A stretch of DNA of 64,000 nt. Source: Novosphingobium olei (GTDB lineage: Bacteria > Pseudomonadota > Alphaproteobacteria > Sphingomonadales > Sphingomonadaceae). Both the position numbers and the translations under genes were made by a program. Below are positions 54,033 through 62,444 of the stretch, in pieces. The notes beneath the pieces are model-generated. The model did no database searches. It was not told where the DNA came from and saw nothing but the letters and a program-made list of their open reading frames with translations. The number at the start of each line of letters is the position of its first letter. Position 1 is the first letter of the stretch. The stretch lies in the NCBI RefSeq assembly GCF_012927405.1, contig NZ_JABBGM010000011.1:42303-106302 (forward strand). Direction: 5' to 3'.

Positions 54033-54793
54033 GTGCCGCAAACCCATGCCAGCGCGCGGTCCAGCACCTGCCGGAAACCGGCCTCTTCCCACGGCCCGCG
54101 CGTTACCGGTCCTTCTTCCATCAATGGCAGGAAGTCGTGGCGCCCGCTGCTGTGCCCCAGCGCGAGATAGAGCACGACCCCAGCCCCCACCTGCCGCAGA
54201 TACATCTGGGGATGATCGCGCGGCTCGGGCCAGTCGGCCAGGACATAGCCGGGATTGGACCCGCTAAAGCGCGAACTGAGCAGCACCTCGGCCGGTCCGG
54301 TCAGCTCTAGGATATACGGCTCGTCCTCCACCACGAACGGCGCGATGCCCGCCACCAATGGATCGTCAGAAACCACCTCCACCTGCATCGGCGCTAGCAA
54401 CAGGTGCGCCAGAAAGCGGCTGCCCAGCAGGCTTGTGAACCGCGGGTTGGTATCGGTTGTGTCCACCTGCCCCGGAATTGCGATGCCCTGCGCCACGATT
54501 CGCGGGCCATCGGTAAAGCGGATCAGCGCATTGGTGGCGTGCATGGCAAACAGCCGTCCGCCGCGCGCCAGAAACGCCTCCAGCGCATCAAGTTGCGCCC
54601 CATCGGGAGAGACATTGCACGTGTAGGCAACGAGCCCGTCCGCAGCCGCAATCTTGTCCAGATTCGAAAAGTCGTCGCCGACCGACACCCACGCATCCTC
54701 GAACCCCTGAAGCGCCTTCAGCAGTTCGAGCCGGACATAGTTGGTGTCATGCGTGGGCGCACCGCAGACGACGTGAATCCGCCTTGCCGCCAT
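54029..54793 (-). CDS. ThuA-domain protein
   Basis: A 254-residue protein of the ThuA/glutamine-amidotransferase-like fold. ThuA proteins were first linked to trehalose use; most members have no known reaction. The signature C-terminal stretch is present: QMYLRQVGAGVVLYLALGHS, followed by GRHDF and an ATP-grasp-like loop of basic residues. The expected catalytic Cys nucleophile of amidotransferases is replaced (MHATNALIRFTDG). Presence between a Rieske oxygenase and an SDR is unusual and suggests a role with a sugar-like or keto intermediate. The gap to the oxygenase gene is 55 bp. Confidence 0.82.
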   Translation of the reverse strand: MAARRIHVVCGAPTHDTNYVRLELLKALQGFEDAWVSVGDDFSNLDKIAAADGLVAYTCNVSPDGAQLDALEAFLARGGRLFAMHATNALIRFTDGPRIVAQGIAIPGQVDTTDTNPRFTSLLGSRFLAHLLLAPMQVEVVSDDPLVAGIAPFVVEDEPYILELTGPAEVLLSSRFSGSNPGYVLADWPEPRDHPQMYLRQVGAGVVLYLALGHSSGRHDFLPLMEEGPVTRGPWEEAGFRQVLDRALAWVCGT

Positions 54794-54848
54794 TGCCAGT
54801 TTCCCTTCTCCCGTTCACCCCGCGGCTTTGCCCGCTGGGGCTGTCCCT

Positions 54849-56186
54849 TCAGATGCCCGGATGCGCGTCCAGCTCGATGGGATTGGTCGCGATCAGATCG
54901 CGTACCGAACGCCCCCGGATCAGCTGGTCGATATTGTGGTGGAAGTGCGTGATTCGCCGTTCGTCGGAACTGAAGATGGCATCGTGAAAGCTCTGCGAGC
55001 GCTGCCCCTTCTGCACATGTTCAACCAAATCAACATCCTGACCCAGCACCTGGTTGACCACGGGATGCTGGCGAATGCCCCACTTCAGCACGTCTTCCAC
55101 AGCTTCCTGCCCGCCGCGCACCACGCGGTGCTCGTAAGGCGGTGCCACCTCGCCGTCTTCAAGCGGAGCGCACATGATGAAATCGAAATACATCTTCTCG
55201 GGGTCGCCATCGGGATGCGGGCGATAGCGCAGCGCGACGTAGAATTCAGGGAAGAGGTTGAAGTGTGTCGTTGCAAACAACTGATAGTGATAGGCGTCGG
55301 TCAACTGGCTGTCGTTCAACCCTTCATAGGGAAACACGCAATTGCCCTGCTTCGCCCGCTTCGCCTGCGCCACGGCCGCACGCACATCCGTCGCCTTGCC
55401 GGTGAAGGTCGCAGGATCGATGCCACTGGCGCTCAACAGAGTTTCCAGCGACGGGTTCAGCCTCTCGCGCTCGGGGTACAAGCGGCTCGGCCGCCCATAT
55501 TCATTGACCATATAGCTGTGGATGCCCAGCAGCGTGATAGGGGCATCCTCATTGCCCCAGGCCAGCACTTCCGAATGCAGCGCCTGGAAATGATAACTCT
55601 CGTTGAAGGCGTCGACAGTGGTCTTCCAGTTGCAGCCGAATTCGAACGTCTTGTAATCGATGATACGGGCCTTCTCCATCTGGTAGGCCGCCAGCCGCTC
55701 GCCAATCGGCCCGAGGTATTCAGCCAAGGGCGGCGCTTCTTCATCCAGCGTATACCACAGCCATCCTGCAAAGCTTTCCACGCGGAAGGTCTTGAGCGAC
55801 GTACAGGCCGGATCATCGATCACCGCCGGATCGAACCGCTCCTTGTAGGGAACATGCGTCAGGCTGCCGTCGAGATCGAACTCCCACCCGTGGAACGCGC
55901 AAGTGAACTTTGGTGCAAACGCCGGGCCATCCGGACCCAGCAACAGCCGGTTTCCGCGATGACGGCAAACGTTGAAGTATCCACGCACACTCCCATCGGC
56001 GAGCCGAACGAACAGCAGGCTCTCGCGCCCCAACGTGTGCACGAACACGTCACCGCTTTCGGGAAGCTCTTCCTCGCGCGGGCCCATGTGCCACAGTCGG
56101 GTCCACATGGAATCCCATTCCTGCCCGGCGCGTTCGGGCGTCCAGTACCACGACGGATCGATCCGAAAGTCGTCATCGCCTGTCAT
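54849..56186 (-). CDS. Rieske non-haem iron oxygenase, alpha subunit
   Basis: A 445-residue ring-hydroxylating-type oxygenase. The Rieske [2Fe-2S] cluster ligands are C74 and H76 (NVCRHRG) and C96 and H99 (CAFHGW). The mononuclear iron site has H199 and H204 in VDAFNESYHFQALH, with the bridging acid being E196 rather than the more common Asp. A third ligand Asp lies later in the sequence. No ferredoxin, reductase or beta-subunit gene is adjacent, so it relies on electron-transfer partners elsewhere. GGGGAGA precedes the ATG at 56186. The shared palindrome and another inverted repeat lie in its promoter. Confidence 0.93.
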   Translation of the reverse strand: MTGDDDFRIDPSWYWTPERAGQEWDSMWTRLWHMGPREEELPESGDVFVHTLGRESLLFVRLADGSVRGYFNVCRHRGNRLLLGPDGPAFAPKFTCAFHGWEFDLDGSLTHVPYKERFDPAVIDDPACTSLKTFRVESFAGWLWYTLDEEAPPLAEYLGPIGERLAAYQMEKARIIDYKTFEFGCNWKTTVDAFNESYHFQALHSEVLAWGNEDAPITLLGIHSYMVNEYGRPSRLYPERERLNPSLETLLSASGIDPATFTGKATDVRAAVAQAKRAKQGNCVFPYEGLNDSQLTDAYHYQLFATTHFNLFPEFYVALRYRPHPDGDPEKMYFDFIMCAPLEDGEVAPPYEHRVVRGGQEAVEDVLKWGIRQHPVVNQVLGQDVDLVEHVQKGQRSQSFHDAIFSSDERRITHFHHNIDQLIRGRSVRDLIATNPIELDAHPGI

Positions 56187-56216
56187 CGGTGTTCTCCCCT
56201 GGCGTAAGCGCCATTC

Positions 56217-56238
56217 GTTCTTGTCATCCGTCAAGAAC
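56217..56238. promoter_or_regulatory. Inverted repeat GTTCTTG-N8-CAAGAAC in Rieske promoter
   Basis: A perfect seven-base inverted repeat with an eight-base spacer, 31-52 bases upstream of the oxygenase ATG, between the start codon and palindrome B. It may be a second operator or a hairpin in the leader. It has no equivalent upstream of the TonB receptor. Confidence 0.5.
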
Positions 56239-56265
56239 ACTGGCTGCGCCCTCGCCTGCGCAAAA

Positions 56266-56290
56266 CCACCCTCTCGATTGGGTAGGGTGG
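56266..56290 (-). promoter_or_regulatory. Shared palindromic element B, upstream of the Rieske gene
   Basis: Perfect seven-base arms CCACCCT and AGGGTGG spaced by eleven bases, with GCGCAAAA immediately before on the plus strand and GATTGGGT inside. It is 80-104 bases upstream of the oxygenase ATG, a position suiting activator binding. It matches element A in sequence, spacing and distance from the gene. Confidence 0.72.
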
Positions 56291-56315
56291 GTAGAGCGCG
56301 CCCCACCGCGTGCCG

Positions 56316-59006
56316 TCAGTTCAGCACAAGGCTCGCCAGTTCCGACCGTCGGGAAATGCTGGCCTTTTCGAACACGTTCTTGAGATGCCACTTGATGGTG
56401 TTCTCGCTCACCCGCATCCGTTCGGCGATCTGGCGGTTGGTCAGCCCGGCGCGCACCAAGCGCACCAGGTGCACCTCGCGCTCGGTCAGCATCGGGTCGG
56501 CAGATTCGCGCGCCTCGACCGCGCCTTGGTCACGCGGGGCAAGGTCAGGATCGAACGCCTCGCGCAGTTCCTGCAACAAACGCGCCTGCCTGCGGTCTTC
56601 GGGCTGCCAGCTGCGCGCGAAAAGGCCATCCAACACGCTCTGGATGTCCCGCCCGCCATCGATGATCGTACGCAAGATACCGCTGCCGGCGGCCTGGCGG
56701 ACCAGCCGCTTCATCAGGCTCCGCGCCCGCTCCGTCCGCTGCGCACGGTGCAGTGCCCGCACGCCCAGGACCGCATGGTGCATGGCGCGCACTTTCCATC
56801 CGCCGGCCAGGTCGAGTTTCACTGCCCGCCGCAGCATTTCCACGGCGCGTTCCGGTGCCGCGATCTCGATATCGAAATGCGCCCGTGCCCCCAGCACCGC
56901 GGCTTCTGCATAGGCATGGAGCAGACCGCCAGCCAACAGGTTGTCGCGTTGCTCCACCAGCGCGCGAATATAGGCGCTGGCCATCCGTGTATCGTGATGG
57001 TTGAGCGCGATGGTCACCTTCTCGCTCAGTACATCGATATGCACCCGCGTCAGTCGGATCGCTGGGCCGGCGTCGAGCACCGTCTCCAGTGCTGTGATCG
57101 CCGCGCGATACTGCCCCTTGGCTGACCGGATGCGCGCCTTGGCGCGATAGGCCTGGAACCGCGCGTCTGTGAACAGATGGGCATGCAGCGACCATGCAAA
57201 GCCCTCGATGATTTGCTCCACACGCGCCAGCTCGTTCTGTTCATACAGTGCGCCCGCCAGCAGGCCCGCAGCCATGACGGTGCCGGTCGATTGCGGGTCC
57301 ATGTCGGCCTCCGCCCGTTTCAGCGCGCCCGCAAAGTGGCGCTCGGCATGGCGCACCTGCCCGTCGCGCAGATCGATCAGGCCCAGAATGCAGCGCGCAT
57401 AGATCGTCGCATAAGGGTTGCTGTCATACGACGCGGGCAGATATGCGCTGTCGAGCGTCAGCCGAGCCTCGGCCACGTCGCCCGTCAGCGCAAGACAGAA
57501 TGCTATGGAATTGTCCACCACGCGCCCGAACCAATCGTTCGATTGCGGATAGCGTGCGCGCCACAACCGCCCTTCGGCGCTCGCCCGCGTGAAGTCGTCT
57601 CGCATGGAATGAATCATAACGCGCAGTGCGGCAAGATTGGCGTCCACCGCGGCGCATAACGCCGGATCGTCCGCCAGCTCCGCCTCAAGCGGCGCGATTA
57701 GCGCCTCGGCCTCATCCAGGCGGTAGAGCAGCGACAGCACCCACGCCACGGCCAGAAGCGCCATCGGGTGCTTGCGCAAGTCAGCAATCGCAAACCGCTC
57801 GATCCAGACCTGCAGTTCGTGGACCTGCCCATGTGCAATCATGGCAAAGCCACAACGCTCTACCAGCGCGATGGCGCGAGCCGCGTCGCCCGCATCCATT
57901 GCGTGCGCCGCAGCCAGCGCCAAATTGCCCCGCGCCTCGAACCAGTCGCAGCAGCGGTGGTGCAGCGCGGTCAGTTCTTCTGCCCCATAGAGGCTCTGCG
58001 CGCGCAGCACGTCTATCAGCAACGGAACGGCCTCATAGGTCGTGCCCTGCCCGTGCGACCGGCGGGTCAGCAATCCGTGCGAGCGATATTCGCGGATATG
58101 GCTTTCGGCCTGATCCCCCCCGCCTACCAGCGCGACCATCAGGTCGTGATCCAGCCGGTGCGGAACCATCATCGCGTCCAGCGCCCCCCGCGCCTCGTCC
58201 GACAGATCGGCGAACAGTTCCTCCTCGAAATAGGCGAGAATATCGCGGCCGATGGCAAATCCCCCCGCATCGCTCGCCGTCTGGCCGCCATCGCGCCGCA
58301 CGCGGTTGCGTGCCAGCAGCCGCACGGCAGAAACGCGCCCGCCCGATCGCGCCCACAGTGCGCGCGTTTCCGCCAGCGTCAGCGGCGCGGCGCCCGCTTC
58401 GGCCACCAATTCGCCGATCTGCTTGAAATCCACCGCGAGCGCGTTGTCGTCTATTTCCAGCAGGGCATCGTGGTTGCGCCATTTCGCCAACCGCAGGGTT
58501 GTTGGCGTGCGAGAGGACATGATCACTCTTAAGTTGTGCGGCGCGCCGTCCAGCAATCGCTGCACATCGCCCACCGCATTAGCGTCAGCGGCATGCAGAT
58601 CGTCGAGGAACACCGCGATGCTGCCGCCGAACGCAGCCACTTCGCCCAGTGCAACGCTCATCAGCACATCGGGATCGACGCTGGGCGCCATCAGCACCGC
58701 TGCTGTCGCGCTCTTTTGACCCAGAACCACGCGCACCAATACCGTCGCGATCTGCCGGCACAGCGTGCCCGCCCCGCGCACGTCGGGCGCCACGCGCAGC
58801 CAGCAGGACAACTGCAGGTTCGTTTCCAGATGTGCGTGCAGCCGCGCCATCAGCCGGGTCTTGCCGCTGCCCGGCGAAGCGGTGATCATGACGATGCGCC
58901 AGGCATCGGTCGCCTCACCCAAATCGCGCAAGGCGGCTGGCACCACCCATTTGCCCTTGAAGCGCGGCACTTCTATCGCGCTCGGCAGCAAAAGCCCACT
59001 GGCCAT
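56316..59006 (-). CDS. MalT/AlkS-like STAND ATPase with LuxR DNA-binding domain
   Basis: An 896-residue transcription activator. The N-terminal P-loop is ASPGSGKT (43-50), followed by a Walker B-like IAVFLDDLHAAD. A winged-helix region and a long helical TPR-like sensor segment span about 370-800. The C-terminus is a LuxR helix-turn-helix from LTEREVHLVRLVRAGLTNRQ to TIKWHLKNVFEK. Such proteins (MalT, AlkS, AcoK) switch on catabolic genes when an inducer and ATP bind. GGGGAG sits before the ATG at 59006; the longer frame is unnecessary. It lies 130 bp upstream of the Rieske operon in the same orientation and likely controls elements A and B. Confidence 0.9.
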   Translation of the reverse strand: MASGLLLPSAIEVPRFKGKWVVPAALRDLGEATDAWRIVMITASPGSGKTRLMARLHAHLETNLQLSCWLRVAPDVRGAGTLCRQIATVLVRVVLGQKSATAAVLMAPSVDPDVLMSVALGEVAAFGGSIAVFLDDLHAADANAVGDVQRLLDGAPHNLRVIMSSRTPTTLRLAKWRNHDALLEIDDNALAVDFKQIGELVAEAGAAPLTLAETRALWARSGGRVSAVRLLARNRVRRDGGQTASDAGGFAIGRDILAYFEEELFADLSDEARGALDAMMVPHRLDHDLMVALVGGGDQAESHIREYRSHGLLTRRSHGQGTTYEAVPLLIDVLRAQSLYGAEELTALHHRCCDWFEARGNLALAAAHAMDAGDAARAIALVERCGFAMIAHGQVHELQVWIERFAIADLRKHPMALLAVAWVLSLLYRLDEAEALIAPLEAELADDPALCAAVDANLAALRVMIHSMRDDFTRASAEGRLWRARYPQSNDWFGRVVDNSIAFCLALTGDVAEARLTLDSAYLPASYDSNPYATIYARCILGLIDLRDGQVRHAERHFAGALKRAEADMDPQSTGTVMAAGLLAGALYEQNELARVEQIIEGFAWSLHAHLFTDARFQAYRAKARIRSAKGQYRAAITALETVLDAGPAIRLTRVHIDVLSEKVTIALNHHDTRMASAYIRALVEQRDNLLAGGLLHAYAEAAVLGARAHFDIEIAAPERAVEMLRRAVKLDLAGGWKVRAMHHAVLGVRALHRAQRTERARSLMKRLVRQAAGSGILRTIIDGGRDIQSVLDGLFARSWQPEDRRQARLLQELREAFDPDLAPRDQGAVEARESADPMLTEREVHLVRLVRAGLTNRQIAERMRVSENTIKWHLKNVFEKASISRRSELASLVLN

Positions 59007-59042
59007 CCCAGTCTCCCCAGGCACATGCAATGTAATCTTATT

Positions 59043-59068
59043 GGCAGACCGAGACTGTAGTGTCTGCC
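59043..59068. promoter_or_regulatory. Inverted repeat GGCAGAC-N12-GTCTGCC before the regulator gene
   Basis: A perfect seven-base inverted repeat 37-62 bases upstream of the regulator ATG. It differs from elements A and B, so another factor or autoregulation through a different site would be needed. The IS6 copy 2 begins about 120 bp further upstream. Confidence 0.4.
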
Positions 59069-59186
59069 GGAACAAATAGCAGTTTTTGTCGTCTCACGGT
59101 GCTGTCATCCGTGGATGGCCCCTGCGCAGCACGAGGGTTTGTGGCTTGATGATTTAATCTGACAGGGTGCGGTCATCTGTCCGGCC

Positions 59187-60025
59187 GGAGGTGTCAGTCT
59201 GATGCGAAACGTTCGCTCCTGACAAAGCGCCCCCTTTGCCGCACGCGACGTCAGCCCATGAGGTTCTGCCACTCGGCCAGTGCGGCCGAGCGGCGAAGCT
59301 TGTAGGTATGTCGATCGACGAGGTGGCGTTCCTGGGAAAAGTGGTTGTGGATCGAGGCATGCACGGAGGCGAATTTCTGTAACGATTTCATCTGCCGAAA
59401 CAGCTGCATGGCACGCTCTCTTCGTCGAAACGGCAGGTGTGAGTTCTCAGCCCGATTGTTCGCATGGCGTCCTACCTCGCGCCGGTGCTCGTTGCCCAGT
59501 TCCTTCATCGCTGCCGGATACGACCGAAGGCCATCCGTCACGATGACCTCCGCCTGGCCGTGGCTCTTCAAAGCCTTGCGTAGGAACTGCAAAGCGGCTG
59601 CTTTGTCGCGCTTTTTGGTGACGTAGGACTCCAGGATCTCGCCCTCCTGGTCCACGGCGCGCCAGAGGTAATGCATCTCGCCGCTGATCTTCACGTAGAC
59701 CTCGTCGAGGTGCCACTTCCAGTGTCGGAAACCCCGCATCCGGCTCACGCTGGCGCCGGATGTCGGCTGCGAACATCGGCCCGAACCGGTTCCACCACAG
59801 CCGCACCGTCTCATGACAGATATCGATGCCGCGCTCGAACAGCAGATCTTCCACGTTCCGCAGGCTCAGCGGAAAGCGCACATACATCATAACCACGAGC
59901 CGGATCACCTCGGGCGAGGAGTGCAAATACCGGAACGGATTGGCTGGTTTGCAAGGACGGGGCATGGGCAAGACCTACCCCTCCCCGCCCCCTACCGCCA
60001 GCGGTGCAATCCTTTTGACACCGCC
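59187..60025 (-). mobile_element. IS6-family insertion sequence, copy 2 (transposase frameshifted)
   Basis: An 839-bp copy in the same orientation as the element at 47714-48554, with the same terminal repeats (GGAGGTGTCA and GGCGGTGTCA inward). It is two bases shorter because of a deletion near 59748. Flanks GTCCGGCC and GTTTCGAA do not form a target duplication. Together the two copies bracket a 10.6-kb catabolic segment. Confidence 0.88.
59251..59965 (-). pseudogene. IS6-family transposase broken by a 2-bp deletion
   Basis: Compared with the intact copy, the sequence GCGCACCCGCTGGCG is reduced to CTCACGCTGGCG around 59748, shifting the frame after about codon 73. The N-terminal part then reads out of frame, while the three catalytic residues (HLDEVYVKI, IVTDGLRSYP, NNRAENSH) remain in a separate frame lower down. 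It is unlikely to make active transposase. Movement of this copy could still occur with enzyme from the intact copy. Confidence 0.88.
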
Positions 60026-60040
60026 GTTTCGAAAGCCCGT

Positions 60041-60075
60041 TAAAAATTGCCCGAACGGTCGTCGACCGTCCGGGC
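60041..60075 (-). terminator. Strong hairpin with T-run on the minus strand
   Basis: Arms GCCCGAACGGTC and GACCGTCCGGGC (11 of 12 paired, plus one wobble) around GTC at 60049-60075. On the minus strand they are followed by AATTTTTAAC. This is a good factor-independent terminator for leftward transcription, such as from the TpsB/TpsA genes ending at 60621. It lies just outside the right end of IS6 copy 2. Confidence 0.65.
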
Positions 60076-60191
60076 TAGTGCTCGCTCTTCGCTCCAATGA
60101 TGCTTTCGCATCATCCGTATAGCGTCGAGAATTTGAAACGGTTCCGAGCTTAGCGTCCTCTATTAATTCCAACGGCAACTGGCTCAAAGTC

Positions 60192-60513
60192 TATGGCACC
60201 CAGATGCGCGTGTCCGCGTTCTCGAACTGCCCCCCGGCGACATCGTCATAATCGACAACCTATCGAGCCACAGACCCACGCGCGAGCGCCAGTCCGCCAA
60301 AAGATCGAAGCGGAACGCGCGAAATGCGCTTCCTTCCACACTAAAGCCCCGGATTTAACTCGATCGAGAAAGCCCTCTCCAAGCACGGCCATGCTCCGCA
60401 AGATCGGCGAGCGAACCGTTAGCCGCCTCCGGGACCTGACCCGCAAACACGTCGATATCTTCCAGCCGGACGAATGCACAAACTACTTCAGGCCGCGTGG
60501 CTATGACCCGTAG
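60192..60513 (+). pseudogene. Decayed IS630-family transposase C-terminus
   Basis: Translation across two frames gives fragments typical of the end of IS630 transposases. PPGDIVIIDNLSSHRP (the DNLxSH motif with catalytic Asp) comes first. After a frame change and stop, MLRKIGERTVSRLRDL and HVDIFQPDECTNYF ending in GYDP follow. The N-terminal part and inverted repeats were not found. It marks an older insertion between IS6 copy 2 and the TpsB gene. Between 60026-60191 and 60514-60620 I see no gene. Confidence 0.8.
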
Positions 60514-60620
60514 TGATCGAAATCAGCACCAGTCCAACAGACAAACATCGTGCAAATCGGGTCCTTGGCATCACAGAAAGCGTAATTTGAGTTGAAGGCC
60601 AACACGCAGTGTCTTTACGC

Positions 60621-62444
60621 CTATCGCTCGCCGTGGGCGGCGATAAACTCTAACGGCCTAAAAACAATCTGGAATTGAAAACCTCGATCCTGAAGATCTG
60701 AAGCCTTTGCTTGTGCTAAGGTCACAAAAGTCTTTGCATATGAAGCCTTAGCGCTAACCCCGTTGACAGGTGACCATGAGGCTCCGACTCCTATGCTTGA
60801 GAGCCATCGGCGCTCTGGCTGGAGCCTGCCTTTGTTGCCTATCCAAGCACCGTCCAAAAATACTGACAGGCTAAGGTCTTTTTCGCTCACCTTTCGGGCG
60901 GTGGGCCCTCGCGAAACAATGCTGAACGATTTTGCTAGCTCAATCGAGCCAATTACTCCCTGGTCAGCTAGTAGCGCGCTTTCTCTTAAGCCTCGGACTG
61001 TGTCTTGCCCACCAGCCGCTACACGCTCTAAAGAATAAAGAATGCTATTCACTAATTGTGCAAACATTCGTCCGCGCAGCTCAAGGCCGCTATTATCTAT
61101 TCTCCTTGCGTAGTTCACCTGAGCAGCTGCGGCGATAAAATGCCGTTTGGGTGTCAAGACGCCAAAGGCACTTGACCGCGACCCATCGATACCTACCGTG
61201 AGACCAATGGATCCCGCCAGCACATGCTTGGTGCTGCGCTGGATCAAATCAATACCACTGCGGAAAGCGGTATATTTCGCGAGCCCATCGTTTGAACCGG
61301 GGCTGAAGGAGAACGGCTCCCCTAAAAGCTCGGTTCGCGACTCACGATGTATCACCAAAGCGCTCAGAGTAACTTTGATCGCCGACTTAGCCGAAATTAC
61401 ACTGTTTCCAGGTAATAGCGGTCTCTCAAAAACGTTATATTTCATCCCCCCCGAAGCCGACCAGTCTTGTGATCTGATGTCCAATGGGAGAAGTGCCCGA
61501 TCTATGACCGAAGCTTGATTAAAACTACCGTTCAATACAATGTTTATTTTTGGCGAAACAGCGGGAAACTCGATCGCAATTACACCATCGTTCAAGCCTC
61601 GAGTTTTCCCTATTTCTGTGCTTATGTAGCTGCCGGGATGTCCAACATTCCTAACAGTGGCTCCGATGGCATATCGCACCCCCCCAACGGATGGGGACCG
61701 ATTATTAGCCATCGCAGCGTAAAGATCACATCGAGCGGCTGGCTCGACTGAAACTGTTATTTCTGCAGTGCCAACACTTGCGCCAGCGCGAAGGTCGGCG
61801 TTGACGGTAGCAATCGCTGGGTTATCGGCGAGCAAGCGAAACTGATGCTCTAGCGTCATCGCGTTGAATGGGACTTCTCTCGTCGCAGGGAGGCGATCTG
61901 CGACATAAGCGGTCGTCAGCCCATTCTTGCGAAATCGCGGCCATACAACTGCCGGATTGCCATCTTTATCTGCACTTCTTACACGCCCCAGAACAAGGCT
62001 CAGCTCAAGTGGTTCACCGTTTTGCGGAAGAAACTGCTCATCAAGTCTTACCCCTGAATTGATATATCCCTCACCGAGTATGACCTGATTGATTAATTTA
62101 ATAAGTAGCACAATTCGATCAGCCTCGACCGATTTGCCAAGTAGATCATTTACATAAAACTGGTTATCGATCCAGGTTTTGTCTAATATCTGACCCCTAT
62201 CGGCTGTAACTTGCAATTTGCTGACGTCATCTCTCAGCCTTATCTGAGAGTGATTGGCGATCAAATTCCCATGGTTTGGAGTTGCTACAATTTTGATTTT
62301 CAAGCTTTTGAAATACGCAATTCCTGGAGCGGACGCATGCGCCGGCTGCTCGGCGACAAGGGCAGGATCAGAGGATTGAGCCCGCGCTGTTTGGCTCAAT
62401 CCAATTGCGCTGAGAGCTAGCAAGCTGGCTTTCTTGCCCCACAT
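60621..62444 (-). CDS. FhaC/ShlB-family TpsB outer-membrane secretion protein
   Basis: A 607-residue transporter partner of a two-partner secretion system. It has a signal peptide (SQTARAQSS), periplasmic POTRA-like region (GEGYINSGVRLDEQFLP, LSLVLGRVRS) and a barrel with the family motif VRGLRE (GGQDTVRGLRESALLADQG), which lies in the loop that reaches inside the barrel. It exports the TpsA protein encoded just before it. Its ATG shares the final A of the TpsA stop (TAATG), so the pair is translationally coupled. The order TpsA then TpsB is the reverse of the Bordetella fhaC arrangement but common elsewhere. Confidence 0.88.
   Translation of the reverse strand: MWGKKASLLALSAIGLSQTARAQSSDPALVAEQPAHASAPGIAYFKSLKIKIVATPNHGNLIANHSQIRLRDDVSKLQVTADRGQILDKTWIDNQFYVNDLLGKSVEADRIVLLIKLINQVILGEGYINSGVRLDEQFLPQNGEPLELSLVLGRVRSADKDGNPAVVWPRFRKNGLTTAYVADRLPATREVPFNAMTLEHQFRLLADNPAIATVNADLRAGASVGTAEITVSVEPAARCDLYAAMANNRSPSVGGVRYAIGATVRNVGHPGSYISTEIGKTRGLNDGVIAIEFPAVSPKINIVLNGSFNQASVIDRALLPLDIRSQDWSASGGMKYNVFERPLLPGNSVISAKSAIKVTLSALVIHRESRTELLGEPFSFSPGSNDGLAKYTAFRSGIDLIQRSTKHVLAGSIGLTVGIDGSRSSAFGVLTPKRHFIAAAAQVNYARRIDNSGLELRGRMFAQLVNSILYSLERVAAGGQDTVRGLRESALLADQGVIGSIELAKSFSIVSRGPTARKVSEKDLSLSVFLDGAWIGNKGRLQPERRWLSSIGVGASWSPVNGVSAKASYAKTFVTLAQAKASDLQDRGFQFQIVFRPLEFIAAHGER

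Noticed and set aside
60193..60513. 106-residue open frame as a real protein
   Set aside because: Only its last third is in the transposase frame; the rest is out of frame relative to the recognisable IS630 text.
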